From contig NZ_CP058552.1 of the NCBI RefSeq assembly GCF_013401555.1, forward strand, positions 1,426,001 through 1,490,000: 64,000 nucleotides of DNA, read 5' to 3'. Of the stretch, positions 1 through 8,150 are shown piece by piece (within the stretch, counting starts at the first letter, position 1; every line of letters starts with the position of its first letter). A model generated the notes under the pieces. The model was not told the origin of the DNA. It did not search any database and saw only the letters and a list, made by a program, of their open reading frames with translations. Origin of the DNA: Paenibacillus sp. E222. Its GTDB lineage: Bacteria; Bacillota; Bacilli; Paenibacillales; Paenibacillaceae. The position numbers and the translations under genes were made by a program.

Positions 1-2
1 AC

Positions 3-1262
3 CCTGGTAAGTATAAAGGTGATACCGTAAGATTCCCTTCTATTGGCCTGCGAGATGAGAGCGGCAAGCTAATTGAAGGGAGATACTACCATGTTCCTGA
101 TCAGACTGATGGCAAGTTTAAAGGGTACTTTGAGACGGAGTGGACACCATCAGGAAAAGAAGCGAATGTCGAATTCACTGTAGGTGGAATCCAAGTGTTA
201 GTTCCGGAAGAAAAGGAAATTACCCTAGATCCGTTACAGCCACAATCACAGGTGTTCAATATCAACAAGGATGGTTTGGGTGAACTTGTAGTTAGCGCAT
301 TCAACGAGAAGGAAAATAAGATGATGTTGTCTACATCATTAACCTTTGATCAACCGGAGGTTCGTGACTACGCCTTTCCGCATTTAAAGATATATGATCA
401 GAATGGACAGATGGTGGAGGAGAATGCACCGAGCATAAATGGCAAGCCTGGAGAACATGGTGAATATATATCAGAACAGTTCTATAACCTGGAGACGTTG
501 AAGCAACAAGCAGCAAGTTATGTACTGGCTTATAGTAAAGAAGAAAGCAAAATGGACCAACCACTGGATATCGGTATACGTCTGGATAAAACAGAGATGC
601 TTAGTGGTACGAGTACAAGAGTGCTAAATATACCTCTGGAGGATCAGTCGGATGGAGCAGTCATCAAGGAAGCCATAATTACACCCACCCAAATCAGGCT
701 GATCGTTACTCATAGCGAATATTTCATGCAATTACCATATTTGAAATACACACTTGATGTAAATGGCAGCAAGTTAATTGGAGGGGTATGGCCGTCGGAC
801 GATCCGGCACATGAAGCGGAACTGCGCTTCGAAGTAACCTCTGGATTGGAAGTTAATCAGGATACCCCAATGACCTTGTATGCCCGCCATAAAGTCAATT
901 ATATTCAGGGTGAATTTGAGCCAATTACCTTATCCGAGATTGGGGAGAAACCACAATACATTAATTCGAATCTGGGCGATTCTATAATCCATTGGACATA
1001 TTACCGTAAGGACGGTGATTTGTACGTGGAGAGATATAGTGATGATCTACATTTTGGTGGAATTAATCAGACCTATACGATCCAGAAGGGCAAACGAAGT
1101 TATGGTACTCCGGCCAAGACTCAATTTGCGGGTGACGGAAAAAACCTGGGTATTGATCGGTATAATAATTACACATCGGATTCAGCAATCGTATATCCGT
1201 GGATGTACAGCACAGAAGAACCGGAACGTGAAGTAGCTGTGCAACTGGAAAATAAGAATTGA
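3..1262 (+). CDS. DUF4179/DUF5643-like envelope or anti-sigma-type protein, 5' truncated
   Basis: The reading frame is open from the first bases of the window to the TAA-type stop before 1262, so the true start lies upstream. The visible 419 residues are beta-rich and polar, with short repeats such as GLRDESGKLIEGRYY and LKIYDQNGQMVEENAP that resemble immunoglobulin-like modules. No membrane segment is visible in this part; family members usually have one TM helix near the N-terminus. The overall pattern resembles the extracellular part of Firmicute DUF4179/DUF5643 proteins, which are often encoded with ECF sigma factors. That family placement is from memory of the fold pattern and is uncertain. 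A GTG at 195 is in frame but has no ribosome site, so I do not treat it as the start. A promoter for the next gene overlaps its stop codon. Confidence 0.6.
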   Translation, partial: PGKYKGDTVRFPSIGLRDESGKLIEGRYYHVPDQTDGKFKGYFETEWTPSGKEANVEFTVGGIQVLVPEEKEITLDPLQPQSQVFNINKDGLGELVVSAFNEKENKMMLSTSLTFDQPEVRDYAFPHLKIYDQNGQMVEENAPSINGKPGEHGEYISEQFYNLETLKQQAASYVLAYSKEESKMDQPLDIGIRLDKTEMLSGTSTRVLNIPLEDQSDGAVIKEAIITPTQIRLIVTHSEYFMQLPYLKYTLDVNGSKLIGGVWPSDDPAHEAELRFEVTSGLEVNQDTPMTLYARHKVNYIQGEFEPITLSEIGEKPQYINSNLGDSIIHWTYYRKDGDLYVERYSDDLHFGGINQTYTIQKGKRSYGTPAKTQFAGDGKNLGIDRYNNYTSDSAIVYPWMYSTEEPEREVAVQLENKN

Positions 1263-1288
1263 CAGGAAATATTTAGAAGTACTATACT
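1259..1288 (+). promoter_or_regulatory. Sigma-A promoter of the T-box leader
   Basis: TTGACA at 1259-1264 and TATACT at 1283-1288 are separated by 18 bp. The -35 box overlaps the stop of the preceding gene, and transcription would start just before the T-box leader. Confidence 0.6.
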
Positions 1289-1299
1289 GAGTAAAATTT

Positions 1300-1650
1300 A
1301 ACAGTCAAATGCATTGATCAGGAGTATTAAGGCACAAGGTTTGGTCCAGAGAACTGTCGTTATGGTGCAAGGCAGTCCAACCTATCCCCAACTCACCTGT
1401 GAGCAGCAGGATCGAATCGTAGTTACGTAAGTATCGTCATTGTTCAGCACAGGGAAGGGCTGGATGTTGAAAATGATGCTATACGCTGACTTCATGTAGA
1501 TCCTGACGGTTAACCTCCGTCATCAGGTCCTGAGATGTTATGGCAGGATAGGTTGGAGCACGATGTATCCAATCCTGTTCATGGATCAAAAAAGAGTGGT
1601 ACCGCGAAGGTCAGACCTGTCGCCTCTTAGTTGAGGCGGCAGGTTTTTTG
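1300..1650 (+). promoter_or_regulatory. T-box riboswitch leader upstream of a methyltransferase
   Basis: Direct signs are the Stem I distal motifs (CAGAGAACTG near 1347 and GGTGCAAGGCAGT near 1366), the T-box sequence GTGGTACCGCGAAGG at 1596-1610, and an intrinsic terminator directly after it. In the known mechanism an uncharged tRNA pairs its specifier and its NCCA end with the leader and blocks termination. The UGGU in the T-box implies a discriminator base A. By hand-folding, the specifier loop lies near ATCCCCA (about 1385), which would fit Ile (ATC) or Pro (CCC), but I cannot decide between them. The downstream gene is not a tRNA synthetase or an obvious amino-acid gene, which is unusual for this class. 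Confidence 0.88.
1615..1650 (+). terminator. T-box terminator hairpin
   Basis: A 12-bp stem (1615-1626 with 1633-1644, one G-U pair) with a 6-nt loop is followed by a T run. It overlaps the T-box sequence region and is the switched terminator. Confidence 0.85.
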
Positions 1651-1695
1651 TTTTTTTATATGGCCTTAATGTTGAGAAAAGGCAGGTGCAGAATC

Positions 1696-2508
1696 ATGGA
1701 AAGATCACGTGTGATTGAGTATTATTCCAGATTTGATGAGTGGGGGAGGCTGGACCGGGAGCCACTCGAGTTCATCATTAACATGCATTATATCCGAGAG
1801 TCCCTTCCGGCAACCGGACTTGTGCTGGACAATGGCGCCGGACCAGGCAAATATGCGATGGAGCTTGCCAGGCTCGGATACCATGTCACACTGTCAGACC
1901 TGACCCCTGCATCTGTGGATATGGCTCGGCAGAAGGCAATGGAGTTGGATTTAACACAGCAGTTTGATGGATTCCATGTATTGGATGCGACCCATCTGAA
2001 CGGCATTGCAGATGAGACGTATGATGCCTCTCTGATGCTGGGGCCGTTGTATCATCTGCAGACGGAAGAAGAGCGAGTGGCCGCGGTACGGGAGCTGCAT
2101 CGGGTCACCAAGCGTGGGGGAACTGTGTTTGTAGCGATGCAGAGCCGCATGCGAATGGGCATTACCTCTTTGCAATTCCCGCAGCAATGGAAACCACATG
2201 ACCATATGGAAGCTATCCGGTCTTTTGTGGAAAAGGGGACATTCGATCATCTGGATCAAGGACGGTTTACGGGGGCGTACTATTTCAACATTCAGGATAT
2301 TAACCCGTTTATGGAGCAGCACGGATTCGAAACTGTAAACCTGATTGGATCGTCCAGTCTGAGAGCTATGCTCACAGAAGAGCAGCAGCAATATTGGAAA
2401 GAACGCGGGGAATACGATGAGTTGATTCACTACATGATTGAGGCGGCCAAAGACCCATCGATATTGGGAATCTCGTCTCATCTGCTGTACATTGGGAAAA
2501 AGAAATAA
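1696..2508 (+). CDS. Class I SAM-dependent methyltransferase
   Basis: A 270-residue protein with the Rossmann methyltransferase signature: motif I VLDNGAGPGKY around residue 44, the acidic end of strand beta2 (LSDLTPASV), and a post-motif region DASLMLGPLYHL. It transfers a methyl group from S-adenosylmethionine; the substrate is unknown. The start is set at ATG 1696 because AAAGGCAGGTG lies about 8 nt upstream. Earlier in-frame ATG/TTG codons at 1648, 1660 and 1669 fall in or next to the T-box terminator. Expression should respond to starvation for one amino acid through the T-box leader, so a role in amino-acid or peptide metabolism, or tRNA-linked stress, is plausible but not shown. It is followed by a strong terminator, so it is a single-gene transcript. 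Confidence 0.85.
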   Translation: MERSRVIEYYSRFDEWGRLDREPLEFIINMHYIRESLPATGLVLDNGAGPGKYAMELARLGYHVTLSDLTPASVDMARQKAMELDLTQQFDGFHVLDATHLNGIADETYDASLMLGPLYHLQTEEERVAAVRELHRVTKRGGTVFVAMQSRMRMGITSLQFPQQWKPHDHMEAIRSFVEKGTFDHLDQGRFTGAYYFNIQDINPFMEQHGFETVNLIGSSSLRAMLTEEQQQYWKERGEYDELIHYMIEAAKDPSILGISSHLLYIGKKK

Positions 2509-2546
2509 TCATGAAATCATTGGATTCTGAGAAGAATATTTCACGA

Positions 2547-2580
2547 AAGTGCCCTCTGGAAACAGGGGGCACTTGTATTT
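2547..2580 (+). terminator. Intrinsic terminator after methyltransferase
   Basis: A 12-bp stem (2547-2558 with 2563-2574) with a GAAA tetraloop, followed by GTATTTTT. Confidence 0.85.
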
Positions 2581-2681
2581 TTCATCAAAATAGTTCAATA
2601 TTAAGATAAATAACAAAAGGTGATCTACTTACAATAGGTTAGATGAACGACGGATCGCTTCATACCAGGGAGGAATAGACA

Positions 2682-3743
2682 ATGGAAATCGGAATCAGTA
2701 CATTTGTGGAAACGAACCCAGATGTAAACACAGGAGAACTTATAAGCCATGCGCAGCGTATTCGCGACGTCGTTGAAGAGATTGTTTTGGCAGATCAGGT
2801 GGGGCTGGATGTATACGGCGTGGGAGAACATCATCGTGCCGACTATGCCGCTTCATCACCAGCTGTCATTCTGGCCGCCGCAGCTTCACAGACCAAACGC
2901 ATTCGCCTAACCAGCGCTGTAACGGTGCTATCTTCGGCTGATCCGGTACGGGTTTTTCAGGATTTTGCAACGCTGGATGGCATTTCGAATGGGCGTGCGG
3001 AAATTATGGCAGGGCGGGGATCATTCATCGAATCATTCCCATTGTTCGGCTATGATCTGAATGATTATGATGAATTATTTGATGAAAAATTGGAGCTGCT
3101 CTTAAAGCTGCGTGACTCGGAAAAAGTAACTTGGGAAGGCAAACACCGCCCTTCCTTTAACAATCTGGGCATCTACCCACGTCCGGTACAAGAGAAGCTG
3201 CCTGTATGGATCGGTAGTGGCGGTAACCAGGAATCGGTTGTCCGCGCAGGTCTGCTTGGATTACCGCTTGTCCTCGCTATTATTGGTGGTCGTCCTGTTC
3301 AATTCGCGCCACTGGTGGAGTTGTACAAAAAAGCAGCCGCACATGCAGGTCACGACGCTTCCAAACTGACTGTGGCTTCCCACTCTCATGGGTTCATTGC
3401 GGATACAACAGATGAAGCCGTGGAGAAATTCTTCCCTCCAGCTCAGGCTGTAATGAACATACTGGGCCGTGAACGCGGCTGGGGACACTACAGCCGTGCA
3501 ACCTTTGACGCGGCACGCAGTCTGGAAGGCGCATTGTATGTGGGTGATGTGGATACCGTGGCTCAGAAGATTATCTATCTGCGCAAAGAAGTGGGTATTA
3601 CACGCTTCATGCTACACACTCCCCTCGGTACGATGCCGCATGAAGAAGTGATGAGAGCCATTGAATTGCTCGGCAAAGAAGTCGCTCCCAAAGTCCGTGC
3701 TGAAATCTCGCGTTGGGAAGCTGAGAACGAAGCCGCGCGTTAA
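2682..3743 (+). CDS. LLM-class flavin-dependent oxidoreductase
   Basis: A 353-residue protein of the bacterial luciferase-like monooxygenase superfamily (TIM barrel). It begins MEIGISTFVETNPD and has GVGEHHRADYAASSP around residue 45, the hallmark GEHH segment of these flavin enzymes, and later LTSAVTVLSSADPVRVFQDFATLDGISNGR, split here by reading position, typical of the FMN-dependent group. The C-terminal half carries IGSGG and the SHSHGF segment. It probably uses reduced FMN and oxygen or another acceptor; the substrate cannot be deduced. The ribosome site CAGGGAGG at 2667-2673 supports the ATG at 2682. It appears monocistronic, with terminators on both sides. Confidence 0.88.
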   Translation: MEIGISTFVETNPDVNTGELISHAQRIRDVVEEIVLADQVGLDVYGVGEHHRADYAASSPAVILAAAASQTKRIRLTSAVTVLSSADPVRVFQDFATLDGISNGRAEIMAGRGSFIESFPLFGYDLNDYDELFDEKLELLLKLRDSEKVTWEGKHRPSFNNLGIYPRPVQEKLPVWIGSGGNQESVVRAGLLGLPLVLAIIGGRPVQFAPLVELYKKAAAHAGHDASKLTVASHSHGFIADTTDEAVEKFFPPAQAVMNILGRERGWGHYSRATFDAARSLEGALYVGDVDTVAQKIIYLRKEVGITRFMLHTPLGTMPHEEVMRAIELLGKEVAPKVRAEISRWEAENEAAR

Positions 3744-3777
3744 TTAGCGATAGTAATCCCTTATATATAATTATAAA

Positions 3778-3830
3778 AAGGAGCAGGTTCCTTCATCCGA
3801 GCGATGAAGTGCTTGCTCCTTCTTTCGTTT
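3778..3830. terminator. Terminator between convergent genes
   Basis: The outer stem AAGGAGCA/TGCTCCTT (3778-3785 with 3814-3821) encloses an inner stem CTTCATC/GATGAAG (3791-3797 with 3803-3809). T-rich tracts on both sides could serve both the oxidoreductase and the convergent tetR-like gene. Confidence 0.75.
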
Positions 3831-3847
3831 CCTTATCCATTCATGGC

Positions 3848-4507
3848 TTAGCCATTGGAGGATACTCCAACAAGTGAAAGAATAACCATGGACAACGTAT
3901 GATCATATAGCCGTTTCGCGGCATCTTCACTCTCAATATGGCCTCCCAGGTACAGATGGATGACACCATGCAGAGGGGCCCAGATCATACGGACTGCAAG
4001 CAGGAGATCGTTCTCCTTAAGCATTCCCTGCTCAATTGAGGCCGCAACCAAGGAAGTAATTTGTTTGAGGGCAGTTGCTGTTCCTTGCAGACTCTCTGCA
4101 TCTGGTTTGAATTCTGCAAAAGAACCACCAAACATCAGCTGATAGAAGCTGGATTGTGTAATCCCGAAATCCCAGTAGGCATAAGCGAGATCGCGAAAAT
4201 AATTCTCGAATGATGCTTGCTGAGGCACGGATTCAAACGATTGGGATAGGAGGGCGCACCCCTCCATATACAGATATTTAGCTAACCCTTCTTTCTTGCC
4301 GAAGAGGTTATATATGATTTTGGTGGAGCACTCCATTCGTTCTGCCACACGCCGAACCGTGACGGCTTCGGGACCGTGCTCTTGCAGCAAAGATGCGGCG
4401 GCATGCACAATATTTTGGCGCAGGTTTTCGGAGTGCTGGAGTCTGGCTTCCTGAAAGGTAGTGACCGTGTGAGCGGATTCTTTGGAACCCGAATTGTGAT
4501 CTTTCAT
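3848..4507 (-). CDS. TetR/AcrR family transcriptional regulator
   Basis: A 219-residue protein. The N-terminal helix-turn-helix (residues about 32-75) reads NIVHAAASLLQEHGPEAVTVRRVAERMECSTK in overlapping pieces, with the TetR-type recognition helix followed by IIYNLFGKKEGL. The C-terminal half is a helical ligand-binding and dimerisation domain of the WHG type (MIWAPLHGVIHLYLGG). It is divergent to the SDR gene at 4700. Two copies of one GGAAAC-type palindrome lie just downstream of each predicted transcription start, so it very probably represses both itself and the SDR gene. The inducer is unknown. The start follows GAGGATGAG on the minus strand. Confidence 0.88.
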   Translation of the reverse strand: MKDHNSGSKESAHTVTTFQEARLQHSENLRQNIVHAAASLLQEHGPEAVTVRRVAERMECSTKIIYNLFGKKEGLAKYLYMEGCALLSQSFESVPQQASFENYFRDLAYAYWDFGITQSSFYQLMFGGSFAEFKPDAESLQGTATALKQITSLVAASIEQGMLKENDLLLAVRMIWAPLHGVIHLYLGGHIESEDAAKRLYDHTLSMVILSLVGVSSNG

Positions 4508-4543
4508 CTATCTCATCCTCATACATCCATATTGTTGTTTAAC

Positions 4544-4558
4544 GGAAACTGTGTTTCT
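4544..4558. promoter_or_regulatory. TetR operator 1 (autoregulation)
   Basis: GGAAACTGTGTTTCT is a near-perfect inverted repeat lying at about +1 to +15 of the minus-strand promoter at 4566-4595. It matches operator 2 at 4649-4663 in 13 of 15 positions. Confidence 0.65.
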
Positions 4559-4565
4559 TATCGTC

Positions 4566-4595
4566 ATTCTACTGTTTTACGCTGGAAATCGTCAA
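4566..4595 (-). promoter_or_regulatory. Promoter of the tetR-like gene
   Basis: On the minus strand TTGACG (4590-4595) and TAGAAT (4566-4571) are spaced by 18 bp, with operator 1 immediately downstream. Confidence 0.55.
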
Positions 4596-4609
4596 ATGAT
4601 CAAAAGAAG

Positions 4610-4638
4610 TTGACAGTAAGAAGATAAGAGAGTACGAT
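4610..4638 (+). promoter_or_regulatory. Promoter of the SDR gene
   Basis: TTGACA (4610-4615), a 17-bp spacer and TACGAT (4633-4638), followed about 10 bp later by operator 2. Confidence 0.65.
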
Positions 4639-4648
4639 GGTTTCATTA

Positions 4649-4663
4649 GGAAACAGTGTTTCC
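4649..4663. promoter_or_regulatory. TetR operator 2 (SDR gene control)
   Basis: GGAAACAGTGTTTCC is a perfect 7+1+7 inverted repeat placed over the expected transcription start of the SDR gene, a position where bound repressor would block initiation. Confidence 0.7.
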
Positions 4664-4699
4664 AATAAAAAACGAGTGTTTAAAAAAGGTGGATGAGAT

Positions 4700-5515
4700 A
4701 TGAAGCAGGTTCAAAATCAATGGGTCCTCATTACGGGGGCTTCTTCAGGAATTGGGCAGACTTTTGCATTGGAGATGGCGTCAAAAGGCAAACATGTGGT
4801 CTTGGTGGCCCGATCGGAGTCCAAATTGCGTCAACTAGCAGAACGGATTGAGCGAACCTATCAAGTGAAGACGGAAGTAATTGTAGCGGATCTATCCCAG
4901 GCGGATGCACCACAACACGTTTATGAGGAATGTATGAATCGAGGAATACAGGTCAATGTATTAATCAACAATGCGGGATTTGCCACGCATGGAATGTTTG
5001 AGCAGGTGGATGGTGCACGGCAGCAGGAAGAGATTATGCTGAATGTACTCGCAGTCATGAACATGACCCATCTTTTCCTGCCAGGCATGCTGCAAAAACG
5101 GAACGGTACCGTCATCAATGTCTCTTCAACGGCTGCTTTTCAGCCTGATCCATACATGGCTGTATATGGGGCTACGAAATCTTTCGTTCTTTCTTTTACA
5201 GAGGCGTTGTATGAAGAGAACCGGAAGCGAGGCGTTCAGTTTTTGGCTTTATGTCCTGGCTCGACCGATACCTCATTCTTCGACGTAGTAGGAGCCGAAG
5301 AGGCCTCGGTAGGCAAACGGGATACGCCAGAGCATGTTGTGGAAGTGGCGATGAAGGCGTTGGCGTCAGGCAAGCCGTATGCTGTGCCAGGTGCCTCCAA
5401 TTACTGGACGGCCCAGTTCGCTCGCCTTATGCCGCGCAGACAAATGCTGCGCATCGTAGGGGGCATGCTTCGGCCCCGTTCGAAGAGTGGCAAGCCGCAA
5501 AAGGCACAGGCTTAG
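4700..5515 (+). CDS. Short-chain dehydrogenase/reductase (SDR), DltE/YqjQ type
   Basis: A 271-residue classical SDR. The nucleotide-binding TGASSGIG motif is at residues 13-20, NNAG at about 90, the catalytic Ser in NVSSTAA and the YGATK (Tyr-x-x-x-Lys) pair at about 155-159. The ARSESK stretch after beta2 favours NADP(H). It oxidises or reduces an alcohol/carbonyl substrate that cannot be named from sequence. A basic C-terminal tail (PRSKSGKPQKAQA) follows the fold. AAAGGTGGATGAG is a suitable ribosome site. The divergent tetR-like gene and the shared operator make it a regulated detoxification or lipid-modifying enzyme candidate; that role is inferred. Confidence 0.9.
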   Translation: MKQVQNQWVLITGASSGIGQTFALEMASKGKHVVLVARSESKLRQLAERIERTYQVKTEVIVADLSQADAPQHVYEECMNRGIQVNVLINNAGFATHGMFEQVDGARQQEEIMLNVLAVMNMTHLFLPGMLQKRNGTVINVSSTAAFQPDPYMAVYGATKSFVLSFTEALYEENRKRGVQFLALCPGSTDTSFFDVVGAEEASVGKRDTPEHVVEVAMKALASGKPYAVPGASNYWTAQFARLMPRRQMLRIVGGMLRPRSKSGKPQKAQA

Positions 5516-5520
5516 GCGTA

Positions 5521-5559
5521 CCATACCAAACCATACCAAACCTACCAAACCTACCAAAC
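5521..5559 (+). repeat. Short tandem repeat ahead of terminator
   Basis: Two copies of CCATACCAAA are followed by two copies of the related CCTACCAAA and a partial unit, directly after the SDR stop codon. Confidence 0.75.
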
Positions 5560-5563
5560 TCAA

Positions 5564-5604
5564 AGACGCTGCCAGCTGAAATACCCAACTGGCAGCGTCT
5601 CTAT
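5564..5604. terminator. Terminator after SDR gene
   Basis: A perfect 12-bp stem AGACGCTGCCAG/CTGGCAGCGTCT (5564-5575 with 5589-5600) with a 13-nt loop and a short T-rich tail. Confidence 0.75.
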
Positions 5605-5695
5605 TTGAACAATCTTCAATACTGTGTAGGTCATGCTGCATCCAGCAGCGCCCATTGCAATCAACAGGTCGTACAATCTCAACCCGCGAACAATT

Positions 5696-7459
5696 TCAAT
5701 TATTTTGTACCTTGCCAGTCACCTGATTTCCGTTCTTAATCAGGGTGTAGCGAATGACCTCACCACTCCAGAAATGAAATGTTAGCTCGATCTGTGCGTC
5801 GTGCAGTTCTTTGAGCCAATCGGGCTGTAGTTTAATTTCATTCGTTTCATAAGAAGGAGCAAATGTGGTCAAAAACTCTTTGAACGGTGTCCAGTCCTGT
5901 GGCGCTGTATTCTCACCGGAAGCATACACAGCCTCCATCGTGGCAAGCTGATCACCTTGAAACTGGGTCGGAATGGAGAAGGTGTCTACCGTACCTGTTG
6001 CCCCGCCCAACTTGGGCTCCGTAGACACAATTACATTCCATTTCCATTCTGCGCCCCGATTGAACTTTGCTGTAAGTATCCCATGGTTCCCAATTTTCTG
6101 AGTTGAGCGGATCATCCGTGATAACGCAGCGGATTTGACGGTTAACGTGTTGCCGTTGAACGAATAATCCGTGCCAGCTTTTAGCATCTCCTCACCCGCA
6201 TACAGGGCAACCAGCTTGTTTCCGTTTAACTTGATCGTCAATGGTCTGTCTCCCACAGGCGCACCTTGTTTGAAATAGAGCAGATCGCATTCTCCCACGG
6301 CAGAACGTCCTGTCCAAGACGCTTGGATCATCTGAAATAAATCGGTGTCAGCCCACTGAAATGTTTGTCGATTCAGATGCTGACCGTTGTCCCATAACAT
6401 GGACGCGATCTTTTTTTCTTTTAGCTGATGACCGATGAATTCAAAATATTTCAGCTTCTCTCCCTGTTCGATGACATCCGTATGTTTGTCGAAACCGAGC
6501 AGGCCGTATTCGCCCAGAATAACCGGAATACCTTGAATAACCAGCGTGTTGTACACGTTATTAAACGTACTGGCCGCATCATTTTTCGTATCCGTATCGA
6601 AGGTGGTATGCCCCGCAATGTTGACGCTGAACGGCCAGTATCCGTAATAATGCACCGTAGCAATCAGGTTGTGGTCCTTTAGCCCAGCTATCGTCTGCTG
6701 CAAACTGTCGAGTCTCACCTGTGTTGGTGAACCTTCCAGCGTAGGCAGGACCAACGGGCGCTCAGCGTTATTTCCACCTGTTTCTCGTACCAACTTAACA
6801 AATGCAGTGTTCAATTCATGCAAAAGCTCCAACTGTCGCGCCTCATCAATATTGCTGCCTGAGCCCATGTCGCCTGCATTTGTTGCTCCGCGGTGAAAGC
6901 GCGGTTCGTTAACACTTTCAAACATCAGCTTACGTGGTTCATCTTTGAACTGCTTGGCAATCTGAGTCCATACTGCTTTATAACGGGAAAGCACCTGATC
7001 ATGGTCCGCCTCCAGTTGACTGATCCAGAGATAGGAATCATGGTGAACGTTCACGACGACATAGAGGTTGGCGTCAAGCGCCCATTGGACAACCTCCTGA
7101 ACACGCGCCATGTAGGCCGGATCAACAGTGTAGTCTGGTGCGTCACCCATATGCCCATCCCATGTGACGGGAATGCGAATACTTCGGTATCCCTGAGCAG
7201 CGATCTGCTGTATCAGTTCGCGGGTAACTCGCGGGTTGCCCCAATACGTTTCGTCAGGACCGACCGTATCCAGGGAATTTCCCAGGTTCCATCCCGGCTG
7301 CATCCCGTCAACATAGGTTTGAAGTGGACCCAAAGCCGTCGTTTCATGTTGTCTGGCAAGTTCAGACTTGGCTGCAGATGCAGGCAAAGGAAGCAGAATA
7401 AACAGACACAGGGTGATGCAAACAAGCGTAAAAAAGAAATGGTGGCTAGGTGGGTTCAT
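5696..7459 (-). CDS. Secreted GH5 endoglucanase with CBM_X2-like module
   Basis: A 587-residue protein with a signal peptide (FFFTLVCITLCLFILLPLPASAA), split here as a hydrophobic core of about residues 9-29 ending in ASA-A. The GH5 barrel spans about residues 45-370: WNLGNSLDTVG, VHHDSYLW, the acid/base Glu in ESVNEPRF (about residue 185) and the nucleophile Glu in ILGEYGLLG (about residue 318). An X2-like carbohydrate-binding module follows (PLTIKLNGNKLVALYAGEE, about 400-490) and then a roughly 85-residue C-terminal part I do not recognise. It would hydrolyse cellulose or related beta-glucans outside the cell. It is a monocistronic gene read towards the SDR terminator. Confidence 0.9.
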   Translation of the reverse strand: MNPPSHHFFFTLVCITLCLFILLPLPASAAKSELARQHETTALGPLQTYVDGMQPGWNLGNSLDTVGPDETYWGNPRVTRELIQQIAAQGYRSIRIPVTWDGHMGDAPDYTVDPAYMARVQEVVQWALDANLYVVVNVHHDSYLWISQLEADHDQVLSRYKAVWTQIAKQFKDEPRKLMFESVNEPRFHRGATNAGDMGSGSNIDEARQLELLHELNTAFVKLVRETGGNNAERPLVLPTLEGSPTQVRLDSLQQTIAGLKDHNLIATVHYYGYWPFSVNIAGHTTFDTDTKNDAASTFNNVYNTLVIQGIPVILGEYGLLGFDKHTDVIEQGEKLKYFEFIGHQLKEKKIASMLWDNGQHLNRQTFQWADTDLFQMIQASWTGRSAVGECDLLYFKQGAPVGDRPLTIKLNGNKLVALYAGEEMLKAGTDYSFNGNTLTVKSAALSRMIRSTQKIGNHGILTAKFNRGAEWKWNVIVSTEPKLGGATGTVDTFSIPTQFQGDQLATMEAVYASGENTAPQDWTPFKEFLTTFAPSYETNEIKLQPDWLKELHDAQIELTFHFWSGEVIRYTLIKNGNQVTGKVQNN

Positions 7460-7555
7460 GAGGGCTCCTTTGGATGGGTATACTCGTTAATCTCGTGTGT
7501 GAAGCTTGATGTATTGCATTATATCAAAATGAACATCTGCATGAATCATGTATTT

Positions 7556-8032
7556 TCACCCCTGCTCCTGCGCGTTCTTCGACTCATACTTCTCCCGGTG
7601 CTCCTGCTTCATTTTCACATAATCCGGGTCCGTTTTGGCGATCTCCCATTGTGCTTTGAAAATGGCTGCGGATTCAGCCTTCACCTTATCATTCTGATAA
7701 GGCAGGATGGAGCCGTCCTCCTTCGAATATTTGCGTCCGCCTTTATGATTCGTATACCGCCGGGCCCGCGTATAGCCCATTTGCAGAAACTTGCGTGCCA
7801 TATCCATACCGACAAAGTCATCCTTTTTCTTATACTCCAAAAATAGTTCGTAGATCTTCTGCGAGGATTCTGTCGCAATTTCGGGTGTTTTGAACCGCCA
7901 GTATGGTAAAATCTCGCTTTTGTAGGGCTCCACCATTAATACCCCTTGCTCTCCCCGGCCAACGGTATACAGTTCAGGCTGCTTGCGCAGATCAAGCTCC
8001 TCGTAATTGAGGCTGTAATCAAACTTTTTCAT
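7556..8032 (-). CDS. DUF4385 family protein
   Basis: A 158-residue soluble protein beginning MKKFDYSLNYEELDLRKQPELY, with conserved-looking segments GRGEQGVLMVEPYKSEILPYW and MARKFLQMGYTRARRYTNHKGG (each cited in part). It matches my memory of the DUF4385 family, whose function is unknown. The ATG at 8032 is chosen because AAGGAGCGG lies 6 nt upstream on the minus strand; a reading frame open to 8101 has no ribosome site. It is basic and rich in Lys/Tyr, with no membrane segment. It is divergent from the DUF1877 gene. Confidence 0.75.
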   Translation of the reverse strand: MKKFDYSLNYEELDLRKQPELYTVGRGEQGVLMVEPYKSEILPYWRFKTPEIATESSQKIYELFLEYKKKDDFVGMDMARKFLQMGYTRARRYTNHKGGRKYSKEDGSILPYQNDKVKAESAAIFKAQWEIAKTDPDYVKMKQEHREKYESKNAQEQG

Positions 8033-8150
8033 GGACTCCGCTCCTTCTTGAAGATTATTGTTGTTCCTTTCCACCTCTTTACCCCGATTCTTGTACAACA
8101 AGCACGGTTAATGGAAAGAAGAGCAGTACATACATAGGAGGGATAAGGGT

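Noticed and set aside
5251..5739. Plus-strand open frame of 162 codons overlapping the SDR gene and its terminator
   Set aside because: It runs out of frame through the SDR gene, the CCATACCAAA repeat and the terminator hairpin; it is chance openness.
6893..7846. Plus-strand open frame of 317 codons across the GH5 and DUF4385 genes
   Set aside because: It is antisense to two supported genes and spans their intergenic region; composition is not protein-like.
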